Source: Arthrobacter sp.
GTDB taxonomy: Bacteria > Actinomycetota > Actinomycetes > Actinomycetales > Micrococcaceae
Direction: 5' to 3'
DNA length: 64,000 bases
Assembly (NCBI GenBank): GCA_026393275.1
Contig: JAPLAM010000060.1
Coordinates: 1 to 64,000 of the forward strand
The notes beneath the pieces were generated by a model. It did not search any database, was not told where the DNA came from, and worked only from the letters and a program-made list of their open reading frames with translations. Positions within the stretch are counted from its first letter, which is position 1; the number at the start of each line of letters is the position of its first letter. The position numbers and the translations under genes were made by a program. Shown here in pieces: positions 25,403 to 36,126 of the stretch.

Positions 25403-26632
25403 ATGACTCCAATCGCAGGGCAGGCCCGGGAACTGGCCAAAGACGGTGCCGTCCCCGAGGGGGCGGGCAGCCTTTCCCGCGCCGGGGACTTATTTCAACT
25501 GCTCCGTGATGGGAAAGCCCGAACCCGCGCAGAGTTGGCCGTCACCACCGGACTTGCGCGATCCACCGTGGCATCCCGGATCGATGCGCTCATGTCCTCC
25601 GGGCTGGTGGGCCCCGCCGGCGAGGCCACGTCCAGCGGTGGCCGCCCGCCGTCGCGCTTTGCCTTCAAACCGGCCGCGCGGGCGGTGCTGGCTGTCGACG
25701 TCGGCGCCACTCATGTGATCGTCGCCGTCACCGATCTCGGCGGGAACATCCTTGCCGAACGCCGGCTGTCCCAAGACGTCTCGGACGGTCCCGAGGCTGT
25801 GCTGCGGCGCGTCGTGGCGGAGTGCCTTTCCGTGCTGGCCGAGTCGGGCCGCACCGCCGCTGACCTGGCCGGCATCGGCATCGGACTGCCCGGCCCCGTG
25901 GAACACAGCAGCGGCAGGCCCATCAAGCCGCCCATCATGCCGGGCTGGGACGGCTTCGATGTGGTCCGCTACGTCCAGCAGTCCCTGCCCGTTCCCGTGC
26001 TTGTGGACAACGACGTCAACATCATGGCGCTGGGCGAGCGGACGGCCTCCTGGCCCGACGTCGACAACTTCCTTTTCATCAAAGTGGCAACAGGCATCGG
26101 AGCCGGCATCATCAGCAGCGGCGAGCTGCAGCGGGGCGCGAACGGCACCGCCGGCGACCTGGGGCACGTCCGCGTGCCGCGCGGAGACGACGTCCTTTGC
26201 CGGTGCGGAAACTACGGCTGCCTCGAAGCCCTTGCCTCAGGCCCGGCCGTAGCCCGGGAGCTCAGCGCGAAAGGACCCAAGGCAGCCAACGGCGCGGACG
26301 TCCTCCGGCTCGTCGCGGAAGGAAACCTGCAGGCCATCCAGGCCCTGCGGCAGGCCGGGCGGGACGTGGGAGACGTCCTGGCTACAGCTGTGAACCTGCT
26401 GAACCCCTCGGTCATCGTCATCGGTGGAAGCCTGGGCCAGGCGGGCGAGCACCTGATGGCAGGCGTGCGCGAGGTGGTGTACCGGCGCTCGCTGCCGCTG
26501 GCCACCACTAATCTACGGATAGGCCTCTCGATGACCGGCGACCAGGCTGCGATCCTGGGTGCCAGCCAGATGGTCACCCAACACGTCCTGTCGCCCGCGG
26601 TGATCGAAGCCACGCTGCAGGCGACGGGTTGA
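25403..26632 (+). CDS. ROK-family transcriptional repressor
   Basis: This 409-residue regulator has a winged helix-turn-helix near 24-75 (LLRDGKARTRAELAVTTGLARSTVASRIDAL) followed by a ROK kinase-like domain. That domain contains VDVGATHVIVAV, GIGLPGPVEHSSGRP, LVDNDVNIMALGE and the zinc motif CRCGNYGCLEAL after GHVRVPRG. Such proteins sense a sugar or sugar phosphate and release DNA. It is divergent from the sugar-catabolic operon and a palindromic site lies 62-91 bases before its start, so it probably represses that operon. The ATG at 25403 is used. Confidence 0.92.
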   Translation: MTPIAGQARELAKDGAVPEGAGSLSRAGDLFQLLRDGKARTRAELAVTTGLARSTVASRIDALMSSGLVGPAGEATSSGGRPPSRFAFKPAARAVLAVDVGATHVIVAVTDLGGNILAERRLSQDVSDGPEAVLRRVVAECLSVLAESGRTAADLAGIGIGLPGPVEHSSGRPIKPPIMPGWDGFDVVRYVQQSLPVPVLVDNDVNIMALGERTASWPDVDNFLFIKVATGIGAGIISSGELQRGANGTAGDLGHVRVPRGDDVLCRCGNYGCLEALASGPAVARELSAKGPKAANGADVLRLVAEGNLQAIQALRQAGRDVGDVLATAVNLLNPSVIVIGGSLGQAGEHLMAGVREVVYRRSLPLATTNLRIGLSMTGDQAAILGASQMVTQHVLSPAVIEATLQATG

Positions 26633-26716
26633 CCCGCGTCATGTTCCGGGGTGCGTGATAGCAATGGGATTGATGAATGCTATTTCCAGTACTCCAGCCA
26701 GCCAGCAGCCCGCCGC

Positions 26717-27910
26717 ATGACGGCGAATATCACCGGACGGATCCCGCGCGGCTGGATCCTGCTGGCTTCTATCGCGCTCATTGCCCTGAACATGAGGGGC
26801 CCCTTTGTGGCAGTGGCGCCGGTGGTCGGCCAGATGCAGCGCGACCTCGGATTCTCGCCGGTGGAGCTGGGCTTCCTGACCGGCATCCCGGTGCTCTGCT
26901 TCGCCCTGGCCGCGCCGCTGGCCTCCTTGACCGGTCGGAAGCTCGGGCCCGAGTTCGCGATCACGCTGACCCTGCTGGGCGTGCTGCTGGGCGTGGTGGT
27001 CCGATCGGCCGGGGGCGGCGCCCTCGTCATGCTCGGCACCGTGATCCTCGGCGTCGCCATCACGATCGGCAACATCGTTGTCCCGCTGATCATCCGCAGG
27101 GACTTCGCGCCTGCCCGCCAGGGGACGGCCATGGGTATTTACACCGCGGCGCTGAACATCGGATCCTTCGTGACCTCCATGGTGTCGGCGCCGCTGGCGG
27201 AGCTGTTGGGCTGGCGCCCTGCCATCGCGGCGTGCGGCATTTTCGCGCTCGCGGCTGCCGCGGTCTGGGCCCTCGCCGTCCGCCGCCGCGCCTTTGTTCC
27301 CGAGGCTGTTCCCGGGACGGACCCGGCACGCCCCGCCGGCAAGCCCGCATCACGATGGATAACAGCAGGCCTCACAGCCGGGTTCGCCGGGCAGGCGTTT
27401 TCCTACTATGGCGTGACCGCCTGGCTGCCGAGCCTCCTGGCCGACGAGCTTGGCATGGCGCCGTCGGCCGCCGGGGCCGGATCCTCGCTTTTCCAGATTT
27501 TTGCCATTGCAGGCGGCCTGGGTGTCCCGTTCGCGGCCCGTTTCGCCAGTACGACGACGGTCGGCCTGACGCTGGGGCTCTTGTGGCTCAGCGTGCCAGT
27601 GGGTCTGCTGCTGGCGCCGGAGTTGTGGTGGCTGTGGTCCTCGTTCGGCGGGATCGCCCAGGGTGGCGGCATCACTCTCATCTTCATCGCTATTATCCGG
27701 CTGGCCCGGGACCAGGCCTCTGCCGGCCGGATGTCCGCCGTCGCCCAGGGCGCAGGCTACTGTTTTGGCGCGGCGGCGCCGACGCTGCTTGGCTATGTGC
27801 ACGGTGTCTCCGGTTCCTGGACCGGAGCGCTGCTGCTGATCCTGGGCTCCGTCACGGCGTTCATTCTCGGCACTTCGCTGTCCCTGCGTCACGTGCCGAA
27901 ACCGCACTAG
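26717..27910 (+). CDS. CynX/NimT-family MFS transporter
   Basis: This 397-residue, 12-helix transporter belongs to the CynX/NimT (cyanate / nitroimidazole) branch, shown by NMRGPFVAVAPVVGQM in helix 1, GFLTGIPVLCFALAAPLA, AITIGNIVVPLIIRRDF and GITLIFIAIIRLARDQ. The physiological substrate of most members is unknown. The ATG at 26717 starts just before helix 1; the frame is open to 26651, and neither start has a convincing ribosome site. It follows the ROK gene by 84 bases on the same strand and could be read through from it. Confidence 0.85.
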   Translation: MTANITGRIPRGWILLASIALIALNMRGPFVAVAPVVGQMQRDLGFSPVELGFLTGIPVLCFALAAPLASLTGRKLGPEFAITLTLLGVLLGVVVRSAGGGALVMLGTVILGVAITIGNIVVPLIIRRDFAPARQGTAMGIYTAALNIGSFVTSMVSAPLAELLGWRPAIAACGIFALAAAAVWALAVRRRAFVPEAVPGTDPARPAGKPASRWITAGLTAGFAGQAFSYYGVTAWLPSLLADELGMAPSAAGAGSSLFQIFAIAGGLGVPFAARFASTTTVGLTLGLLWLSVPVGLLLAPELWWLWSSFGGIAQGGGITLIFIAIIRLARDQASAGRMSAVAQGAGYCFGAAAPTLLGYVHGVSGSWTGALLLILGSVTAFILGTSLSLRHVPKPH

Positions 27911-27939
27911 CTACTTTCGTTGCGGTCCGCGGCCGCGGA

Positions 27940-28707
27940 CTACGCGAGCGGTGGGGCCAGTTCGTTTTCCCTCTGTGGCGGCGGCCCGGACCTATGCTTC
28001 AGGTCTTGAACACCGCCGGTCACGGAGGTCCGTTGGCGTGAGCCACGAGCGCGAATGCGAGCGATGATCCGGTCCGCCACCAGCGGTAGCCCTACTGCCA
28101 AGCCAATTGTCAGGAAAATGAGCGCCATTTCCGCTCTGCTGTTCCTGACGCCGGCATAGCTTACGGACGCCGTGCTTGGATCGAGGTTGGTGGTGATGAA
28201 GTTGGCCGGGCTGACGCCGATCTCCTGCTGCGAGGCCTTTGCCAACATGGAAATCCGGTTCACTATCTGGTCGCGCGCGGCTGCCACTTCCTCGGCGGAC
28301 TCGCCGACCACCTCTATCGCAATGACTGCGCGGTTGAAGCTCAACTGCCACTGGCCGCCCGAGCTGGGGACGTAGACGAGGTGGCCCCTTCGGATGCCCG
28401 AACCGTACAGCGGGGCAGACGTGCTGCGTGGAGCGGTCTCCGGGCTTTCTTCCGCAAAGCGATGCACGACGACTGACGCGAAAGCCAGCGTCTGGATCGG
28501 GTCGTCCTGCAGCGCATTGCCGTCGGCCCCTACCGCCGGGGCCAGAAAGAGGACCTCTGCCTTGGAGTAATAGACGCCGGTGGCCGCATGGGCCGCAAAG
28601 ACGGTAGGGATCATCACCAACACGGCGCCCAGAGCCAGGTACCACCGGCGCTCCATCGTCTTTCGGCCACGCGCAATGCGGTGCCGAAGTTGATCGCGGA
28701 CTCTCAC
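27940..28707 (-). CDS. Wzz-like chain-length/polysaccharide transport protein (2)
   Basis: This 255-residue protein has the Wzz layout: an N-terminal transmembrane helix after a basic stretch (RRWYLALGAVLVMIPTVFAAHA), an extracytoplasmic domain of about 150 residues with an alpha segment rich in E/A (VVGESAEEVAAARDQIVNRI), and a second helix near 190-212 (MALIFLTIGLAVGLPLVADRI). No kinase domain follows. Its GTG start overlaps the stop of the upstream polymerase-like gene (GTGA). It resembles the protein at 30041 in plan, not in detail. Role: control of exopolysaccharide chain length, by inference. Confidence 0.75.
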   Translation of the reverse strand: MRVRDQLRHRIARGRKTMERRWYLALGAVLVMIPTVFAAHAATGVYYSKAEVLFLAPAVGADGNALQDDPIQTLAFASVVVHRFAEESPETAPRSTSAPLYGSGIRRGHLVYVPSSGGQWQLSFNRAVIAIEVVGESAEEVAAARDQIVNRISMLAKASQQEIGVSPANFITTNLDPSTASVSYAGVRNSRAEMALIFLTIGLAVGLPLVADRIIARIRARGSRQRTSVTGGVQDLKHRSGPPPQRENELAPPLA

Positions 28708-30038
28708 GACAGACGGCCAGTGATCGCGGCATCAGTTCGTTGGAGATTTGCATAGGCGCCACAAATACCGGCGACCAAGAAGAGCGTGCCGCAGGCCTGC
28801 GGAAAAGCGAATGCGTCGAAGAACGCGAAACCCAAACCACCCGCCACCATCGAGGCCACCAGAGCCAGGCCCATTGGACGCATGGGCTGTTCGCTGCCAT
28901 GGCGCCGGGCGAAACCGGCCACAGCCATTGCTGAAACGATGACGGCAAGCAGACTGGAGAGCCCTACGAGGCCGATTTCAATGCTGCTCCCCAAATACTG
29001 ATTGTCAAGGATTCGATAGGCCGGCAGGAAAGTCCCGAAACCGCGCCCGAAGAATGGACTGACAAGAAAAAACGACACTGCGTCGTCGTAGCTGTCGGTT
29101 CGGGACATGACGCTCGAGTCACTGCCCGAGAACATTCCCACGATGGTTCCGGCCATGCCCGGAACGGCCACATACACGGCGACCGCGCCCAACGCCATCA
29201 CGAAGCCCACCGACCGGCGAATTGCGGGCGCCCACGATGGAACCAGGATCAGAAAAACAGCTGCCAAGGAAATCAATGCAGATCTGCTGACGGACAATAC
29301 CGATGAAAGCGTTATGGCTGCTACCGGAAGCCAACGTAGGAAGGCCGACCGGGAACGGTCGTAGATGGCGACTGTCAGGCAGAAAGGCAGCATCATGGAC
29401 AGCACGACTGCGTATTCCAAGGGGTGGGCGGCTGTCGCCGCTGCTCGCACGAACCCGGCCCTGGCTCCAATGCCAATGTTCCCGGATACCGACAACCCCG
29501 GAATCTGCCAAGTGTCCACAATGTTCAAGCCAGTAAAAAACTGCACGAGCCCAAGACCCGCATACAGGCCCGCAAACATGGTCAGTCTCCTGACGAGGAC
29601 CATGAAACGCTCTTCACTGGTGATCCCGTCGTTTGCCACCAGCAAGATGCCAACTAGGGCTCCGACCCGGATGAGACCTAAATCAGCAACGCTGACGTCC
29701 GAGTACGGCAGGGCCGTAAGGGCCGACTTCGTGTAGCTTGCTACGCATGCCGCGACAAAGACAAACGCTGCCGTGCGAACCCACTGGATATCTTGGCGCC
29801 CAACTCCGGCAGGTCTTTGGCTACGGTGCCACGCCCACCATAACAACGCGACTATTGCAAGGAGATAGGCCGGCGAACCCGCTCCGCCGAGCGCTTCTAT
29901 TCTCCGGTCAGCGGGCACCACGTACAACAAGACGGCGTACCAGGTGATGACGGTGACGGCATCGGGTCCTTTGAGCTGACCAAACTTGGCCACGACCGAC
30001 TCATGACGCCCCCGCATCGGTGCGGCCATGGCAGCCAC
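28704..30038 (-). CDS. O-antigen ligase/polymerase-like membrane protein
   Basis: This 444-residue protein has about 11-12 predicted membrane helices. A large outer loop between late helices contains SDSSVMSRTDSYDDAVSFF, followed by FFGRGFGTFLPAYRILDNQYLGSSIEIGLVG. That RGxGTFxxxY...N-x-YL pattern is typical of the WaaL/Wzy superfamily (O-antigen_lig), which joins or polymerises lipid-linked glycans. The start is GTG at 30038 or a nearby ATG. It is flanked by two Wzz-like genes in one transcript, with no glycosyltransferase or flippase in the window. Confidence 0.82.
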   Translation of the reverse strand: MAAMAAPMRGRHESVVAKFGQLKGPDAVTVITWYAVLLYVVPADRRIEALGGAGSPAYLLAIVALLWWAWHRSQRPAGVGRQDIQWVRTAAFVFVAACVASYTKSALTALPYSDVSVADLGLIRVGALVGILLVANDGITSEERFMVLVRRLTMFAGLYAGLGLVQFFTGLNIVDTWQIPGLSVSGNIGIGARAGFVRAAATAAHPLEYAVVLSMMLPFCLTVAIYDRSRSAFLRWLPVAAITLSSVLSVSRSALISLAAVFLILVPSWAPAIRRSVGFVMALGAVAVYVAVPGMAGTIVGMFSGSDSSVMSRTDSYDDAVSFFLVSPFFGRGFGTFLPAYRILDNQYLGSSIEIGLVGLSSLLAVIVSAMAVAGFARRHGSEQPMRPMGLALVASMVAGGLGFAFFDAFAFPQACGTLFLVAGICGAYANLQRTDAAITGRLS

Positions 30039-30040
30039 TG

Positions 30041-30859
30041 CTATTTGTTCGATGCCATGGTAGGGAGTTCATCCTTTGCGACGTCCGGGCCGGGGGGCTG
30101 CTCTTCGGCTGCGGGGGCTTGTGCGGAGACACGACGCTTGGACCGCGACGTGGGCAGAGTGCCCTGTTCGTTTCCTTGCACGGCGGATGCAGGTTCCCCG
30201 ACGGGATTGTGTCCCGACTCCGTCTCCGGCTCCGTATCCTGGCGCCGCCGCCGCCGGGCCCGCCGCGGGGAAGAAAGCAGGCGGTCGAGCGACCCGGTGA
30301 GCAAGACTGTCATTGCACCCCCCGCGGCGACGCTCCCCAGCACCGCCCGCAGCTGACTTTTGGTGTCAATTTTCGGATTGTCCTCACGGACAATCGTCAA
30401 GGCGGTGATGCGTGATGAAGCTGGAACGTTCAGCTGGTCCTGCATGCCTTCGAGGTTCTGCGGCACCACCTTGAGGACGTCGTCGAGAACCCTGAGACTG
30501 CTTTCCGGACTCTCCGCCTCCGTTGTAATGAGCATGATGGGTCCCGGGGACAAGGGATCCTTCTCCGCGACGTAGCTTCTGCCCGGGTGCCCATTGAGAA
30601 CCTGCTCACCAACAGATCCTGAACCCAATCGCACACCGAGTACGCTGAGGGCCTGCTCAAGTCCACCCAAAAACAAATATGGATTTCCGCCGGAAGTGAC
30701 CAAAGTCCCCGGCGGAATCAGCACTATTCTCGCGGTGCCTTTGTAGGTAGGTGGTACAACGGTCGTAACGAAGAGTGCTCCACAAACCGTTAGCAGAATT
30801 CCGATAACGACGAAATACCAGCGCCTGAGAAGCCCCTTTCCCAAGTCATGCAGAAACAT
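30041..30859 (-). CDS. Wzz-like chain-length/polysaccharide transport protein (1)
   Basis: This 272-residue protein starts with a short basic leader and a transmembrane helix (MFLHDLGKGLLRRWYFVVIG, then ILLTVCGALFVTTVV). It has a Wzz-type outer domain with PPTYKGTARIVLIPPGT, a second helix near 180-200 (LRAVLGSVAAGGAMTVLLTG) and a long basic, disordered cytoplasmic tail (RRARRRRRQD onward). ATG 30859 follows GTGGGG; the open frame to 31189 is leader sequence. It is first in a three-gene transcript with the O-antigen-ligase-like gene 2 bases downstream. Confidence 0.76.
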   Translation of the reverse strand: MFLHDLGKGLLRRWYFVVIGILLTVCGALFVTTVVPPTYKGTARIVLIPPGTLVTSGGNPYLFLGGLEQALSVLGVRLGSGSVGEQVLNGHPGRSYVAEKDPLSPGPIMLITTEAESPESSLRVLDDVLKVVPQNLEGMQDQLNVPASSRITALTIVREDNPKIDTKSQLRAVLGSVAAGGAMTVLLTGSLDRLLSSPRRARRRRRQDTEPETESGHNPVGEPASAVQGNEQGTLPTSRSKRRVSAQAPAAEEQPPGPDVAKDELPTMASNK

Positions 30860-31062
30860 ATGCCCCACTTTTTCCCGGTGGAATGAAGTCAAGAATGGGC
30901 CGTCGCACGTCTTGGTTGGAACTGAAATCCATTGCTTGCCTCCATTGAGGGGCCGAGGTCTAATTAGCGGGCTACCGCCTTGGCCTTCTGAACATGGTAA
31001 CCGCGGGCACCGTGGCGCGACAGTACTCACAGCGAACTTAAAGTTTCCGCGGCAATTCGCAC

Positions 31063-31098
31063 AGAATGCCCCCGAACGAGCACGTTCGGGGGCATTCT
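31063..31098. terminator. perfect 16-bp inverted repeat with 4-base loop
   Basis: AGAATGCCCCCGAACG (31063-31078) and CGTTCGGGGGCATTCT (31083-31098) pair perfectly around AGCA. It lies 187 bases past the aceB stop, upstream of the Wzz module. No T-run follows on either strand. It may insulate the two leftward transcripts. Confidence 0.55.
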
Positions 31099-31208
31099 CC
31101 GAGTACACCTTCGGGTGAGGGTGTTCCGTTGCCGGGCTGCCGCCCCGGATCTCGGGGGGCCTGTTGCGAACGGCGTGGTAGCCCGGCAAACGGAATTCTG
31201 GAAGGCCT

Positions 31209-31240
31209 GGGTCCGGCCGCCGGCAGCGGCGACCGGACCC
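31209..31240 (-). terminator. GC hairpin 3' of aceB
   Basis: GGGTCCGG (31209-31216) pairs with CCGGACCC (31233-31240), with further GCCGC/GCGGC pairing inside. It is 45 bases beyond the aceB stop and is the first strong stem met by leftward transcription. Confidence 0.55.
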
Positions 31241-31257
31241 CGACGGGGTCGGCTAAG

Positions 31258-31284
31258 CGGCCAGGCGGTTAGACGGCCAGGCGG

Positions 31285-31289
<5 letters not shown>
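31258..31289 (-). repeat. 16-bp tandem duplication at the aceB stop codon
   Basis: CGGCCAGGCGGTTAGA occurs twice back to back (31258-31273, 31274-31289), with a partial third copy (CGGCCAGG) from 31290. The second copy contains the aceB TAA stop (31285-31287), so the first is a duplicate of the gene end. Confidence 0.85.
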
Positions 31290-32952
<1,663 letters not shown>

Positions 32953-32972
32953 TTGAGTTGCTCCTTGAAAGT

Positions 32973-33044
32973 CCGCCATTGCCCCATCACTTTTGGTTCC
33001 TAAGGGCGGTCGCTGGGGACCAGAAGTGATAGGGCAATGGGCGG
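32973..33044. repeat. 25-bp imperfect inverted repeat between aceA and aceB
   Basis: The arm at 32973-32997 (CCGCCATTGCCCCATCAC onward) pairs with 33019-33044 (reverse complement) with two mismatches and one bulge, around a 21-base loop. It is close to the aceB ribosome site (32960-32965). For leftward transcription it is the aceA 3' structure or an aceB leader hairpin. Confidence 0.8.
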
Positions 33045-33050
33045 GAAAGG

Positions 33051-33090
<40 letters not shown>

Positions 33091-34407
33091 TTAGTGGAAC
33101 TGGCCCTCTTCGGTGGATCCCACCAGGGCCAAAGTGGATGCGTTCGGGTTGAGCGCGGTGGCGATGTCGTCGAAGTAACCGGTGCCGACTTCGCGCTGGT
33201 GCTTGGTGGCGGTGTAGCCGCGAGCTTCGGAGGCGAATTCCTTTTCCTGCAACTCTACGTAGGCGCTCATGCCTTCCCGGGCGTAGCCGTGGGCGAGGTC
33301 GAACATCGAGTAGTTCAGGGCGTGGAAGCCGGCCAGGGTGATGAACTGGAAGGTGAAGCCCATGGCGCCGAGTTCGCGCTGGAACTTCGCGATCGTGGCG
33401 TCGTCGAGGTGCTTGCGCCAGTTGAACGACGGCGAGCAGTTGTAGGAGAGCATCTGGTCCGGGAACTCGGCCTTGACCGATTCGGCGAACTTGCGGGCCA
33501 GTTCCAGGTCCGGGGTACCGGTCTCCATCCAGATCAGGTCGGAGTACGGGGCGTAGGCCTTGGCGCGGGCGATGCAGGGTTCGATGCCGTTGCGGACCTT
33601 GTAGAAGCCTTCGGCGGTCCGTTCGCCCGTGATGAATTCCTGGTCGCGCTCGTCGACGTCGGAGGTGATCAGGGTGGCTGCCTCGGCGTCCGTGCGGGCG
33701 ATGATGACCGACGGCGTGCCGGCGACGTCGGCTGCCAGGCGGGCCGCGTTCAGCGTGCGGACGTGCTGCTGGGTGGGGATCAGGACCTTGCCGCCGAGGT
33801 GGCCGCACTTCTTCTCCGAGGCGAGCTGGTCTTCCCAGTGCACGCCCGAGGCGCCGGCCTGGATCATGGACTTCATCAGCTCGTAGGCGTTCAGCGGGCC
33901 GCCGAAGCCGGCCTCGGCGTCGGCAACGATCGGCACCATCCAGTCCTCGACCGTCTGGATGCCTTCGGAGAACTCAATCTGGTCCGCGCGGAGCAGGGCG
34001 TTGTTGATGCGGCGGACCACGGTCGGCACGGAGTTGGCCGGGTAGAGCGACTGGTCCGGGTAGGTGTGGCCGGAGTTGTTGGCGTCGGCCGCGACCTGCC
34101 AGCCCGAGAGGTAAATGGCGCGCAGCCCGGCCTTGACCTGCTGCACGGCCTGGTTGCCGGTCAGGGCGCCGAGGGCGTTGGTGTACCGGCCTTCATTGTG
34201 CTCCTCGGTGAGCTGCTTCCAGAGCTTCTCGGAACCGCGGCGGGCCAGCGTGTGTTCTTCGGAGACCCGGCCGCGGAGGCGGACGACGTCGGAGGCCTTG
34301 TAGTCACGGGTCACACCCTCCCAGCGGGGGTTGGCGGACCACTCGAGCTCCAGTGCGGCGGCCTGCTGCTCGGGCGTCTGCTGGGTGGGCTCAAATGCTG
34401 CAGTCAT
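33091..34407 (-). CDS. aceA: isocitrate lyase
   Basis: The enzyme cleaves isocitrate to glyoxylate and succinate, letting cells grow on acetate and fatty acids. The 438 residues include the catalytic signature KKCGHLGG at about 199-206, SGWQVAAD near 101-108, [15 protein letters not shown] near 156-170 and the closing [16 protein letters not shown]. The ATG at 34407 has AAGGAGA upstream. ramB is divergent 140 bases away. The gene ends two bases from the 38-G tract, so its real end should be confirmed with that tract in mind, although the C-terminus STEEGQFH looks normal for actinobacteria. Confidence 0.97.
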   Translation of the reverse strand: MTAAFEPTQQTPEQQAAALELEWSANPRWEGVTRDYKASDVVRLRGRVSEEHTLARRGSEKLWKQLTEEHNEGRYTNALGALTGNQAVQQVKAGLRAIYLSGWQVAADANNSGHTYPDQSLYPANSVPTVVRRINNALLRADQIEFSEGIQTVEDWMVPIVADAEAGFGGPLNAYELMKSMIQAGASGVHWEDQLASEKKCGHLGGKVLIPTQQHVRTLNAARLAADVAGTPSVIIARTDAEAATLITSDVDERDQEFITGERTAEGFYKVRNGIEPCIARAKAYAPYSDLIWMETGTPDLELARKFAESVKAEFPDQMLSYNCSPSFNWRKHLDDATIAKFQRELGAMGFTFQFITLAGFHALNYSMFDLAHGYAREGMSAYVELQEKEFASEARGYTATKHQREVGTGYFDDIATALNPNASTLALVGSTEEGQFH

Positions 34408-34547
34408 TGTTGTCTCCTTGAGGGGTCCGGGGCCGGCCATTCTGCGTCTCTGCGAGTCTGACTGGTTGTTCCCGGTAGTGAATCTTTCCGTAAGACCTAC
34501 TTTTCTGTACTTTCAAGGGGGTTTCTAGGGGAAAAGTCTGGAAAGAA

Positions 34548-36059
34548 ATGCACTTCTTCCCGTATTCTCAAGAAATGCATTCGAGCAGCTGGAACCGTCA
34601 GGCCGTGCCTCCGTCCCTTCCCGCCGAACCGGAGGTGGATGTCATCAGCATGGGCCGCCGGGTCCGGCACCTGAGGAAGGCGGCCGGGCTCACGCTCGAT
34701 GACCTGAGTGCCGCCGTCGGGGCCGCGCCAAGCCAGCTGAGCCTGATCGAAAACGGCAAGCGCGAGCCCAAGCTCGGCCTGCTCCAGCAGTTGGCCGCGG
34801 CGCTGGGCGTCAGCATCGACGAGCTGCTCGGCGCGGAGCCGCCGAACCGCCGCGCAGCCCTCGAGATCGAGCTGGAGCGCTACCAGCGCAGCCCCCTCTA
34901 CGAGTCCCTGAAACTGCCCAAGATCCGCATCAGTTCACGGCTCCCGATGGATGTGCTGGAGTCCATGGTGGGTCTCCAGCATGAGCTGGAACGACGGCTC
35001 AACGAGCAGGTCGCCACACCCGAGGAAGCCCGCCGCGCCAACGGTGAACTGCGGGCCATGATGCGCGAACGCAACAACTACTTCCCGGAGTACGAGGCCG
35101 AGGCGCAGAAGGTCCTGGCCTCGGTGGGCCACACGTCCGGCCCGCTGTCCCACCACGTCATCGCGGACATCGCCGGGCACCTTGGGTTCAGCCTGCACCA
35201 CGTCGGCGACCTGCCGCATTCCACCCGCTCGGTGACGGACCTGAAGAACCGCCGAATTTACCTCACGCAGAATGCCCGCAGCGACCACGACCCCCGTTCC
35301 GTGCTGCTCCAGGCGCTGGGCCACTACGTGCTGGGCCACCAGACGCCCACCAACTACGGCGATTTCCTGATGCAGCGGGTGGCGACGAACTACTTTGCCG
35401 CCGCGCTGCTGCTGCCGGAACAAGCCACGGTGGAGTTCCTGCAAAGAGCGAAGCAGGCCAAGGAAATTGCGGTGGAGGACATCCGGGACGCGTTCGCGGT
35501 GTCCTACGAGACCGCCGCGCACCGCTTCACCAACCTCGCAACCCAGCACCTGGACCTCCGAACGCACTTCCAGAAGACGCACAAGAGCGGCATCATCTAC
35601 AAGGCCTACGAGAACGACGGCGTGACGTTCCCGCAGGACCACACGGGCGCCATCGAAGGCCAGTTCTCCTGCCGGAACTGGACCTCACGGGTCGTGTTCG
35701 ACGTGCCGGACAAGTTCAGCGCCTACAACCAGTACACCGACACGCCGGCCGGGACCTACTGGTGCACGGCGCGGACTGAGCGCTCCGCGAACGGCGAGTT
35801 CTCGCTCTCCGTCGGCGTGCCCTACGCCCAGGTGAAGTGGTTCCGTGGCCGCGACACCACGGAGCGGTCCAAGTCGACCTGCCCGGATGAAAGCTGCTGC
35901 AAACGTCCGCCCGCCGCCCTGGCCTCGGAGTGGGCCGGCAACGCCTGGCCCTCGGCCCGCGCCCACTCGCACCTGCTCGCCGCGATGCCGCCCGGCGCCT
36001 TCCCCGGCGTGGACGAGACCGAGGTCTACTCCTTCCTGCAGGCCCACTCCGGCAGCTGA
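34548..36059 (+). CDS. ramB: RamB-like XRE/ImmA-IrrE transcriptional regulator
   Basis: RamB controls acetate and glyoxylate genes in Corynebacterium; this gene is divergent from aceA, as expected. The 503 residues contain an XRE helix-turn-helix at about 37-93 (LRKAAGLTLDDLSAAVGAAPSQLSLIENGKREPKLG in parts), an IrrE/ImmA-like domain where LGHYVLGH replaces the zinc HExxH, so peptidase activity is doubtful, and a C-terminal short-chain acyl-regulator (DUF2083) domain with CRNWTSRVVFDVPDKFSAYNQ and a Cys pair PDESCCKRPP. Starts at ATG 34548 (after GGAAAG) or 34575. The 140-base gap to aceA should hold both promoters; I see no certain hexamers there. Confidence 0.92.
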   Translation: MHFFPYSQEMHSSSWNRQAVPPSLPAEPEVDVISMGRRVRHLRKAAGLTLDDLSAAVGAAPSQLSLIENGKREPKLGLLQQLAAALGVSIDELLGAEPPNRRAALEIELERYQRSPLYESLKLPKIRISSRLPMDVLESMVGLQHELERRLNEQVATPEEARRANGELRAMMRERNNYFPEYEAEAQKVLASVGHTSGPLSHHVIADIAGHLGFSLHHVGDLPHSTRSVTDLKNRRIYLTQNARSDHDPRSVLLQALGHYVLGHQTPTNYGDFLMQRVATNYFAAALLLPEQATVEFLQRAKQAKEIAVEDIRDAFAVSYETAAHRFTNLATQHLDLRTHFQKTHKSGIIYKAYENDGVTFPQDHTGAIEGQFSCRNWTSRVVFDVPDKFSAYNQYTDTPAGTYWCTARTERSANGEFSLSVGVPYAQVKWFRGRDTTERSKSTCPDESCCKRPPAALASEWAGNAWPSARAHSHLLAAMPPGAFPGVDETEVYSFLQAHSGS

Positions 36060-36073
36060 CCCGCCCTCAGGTT

Positions 36074-36106
36074 CTGCGGCTTGGCGCACGACGCCCCCGC
36101 AGTTTT
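36074..36106 (+). terminator. terminator of ramB
   Basis: CTGCGG (36074-36079) pairs with CCGCAG (36097-36102) and TTTT follows. The loop is long (17 bases) but contains GGCGC/GCGCC-like pairing, so the stem can be extended. Confidence 0.5.
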
Positions 36107-36126
36107 CGTCGGGTGTTGCGTGACGC

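Larger units (their letters stand above)
30860..31284. other. 425-bp gene-free region between the polysaccharide module and aceB
   Basis: This stretch must hold the promoter of the Wzz/ligase transcript and the 3' end of aceB. It contains three structured parts, listed separately: a 16-bp-arm hairpin (31063-31098), a GC-rich hairpin (31209-31240) and a 16-bp tandem duplication at the aceB stop. I see no open frame with protein-like composition; the frame that crosses it is an upstream extension of the Wzz-like gene. Confidence 0.6.

Noticed and set aside
34488..34516. aceA promoter TTGAAA-17-TTACGG on the minus strand
   Set aside because: The -35 is acceptable, but the -10 matches the consensus poorly; not supported without a mapped start.
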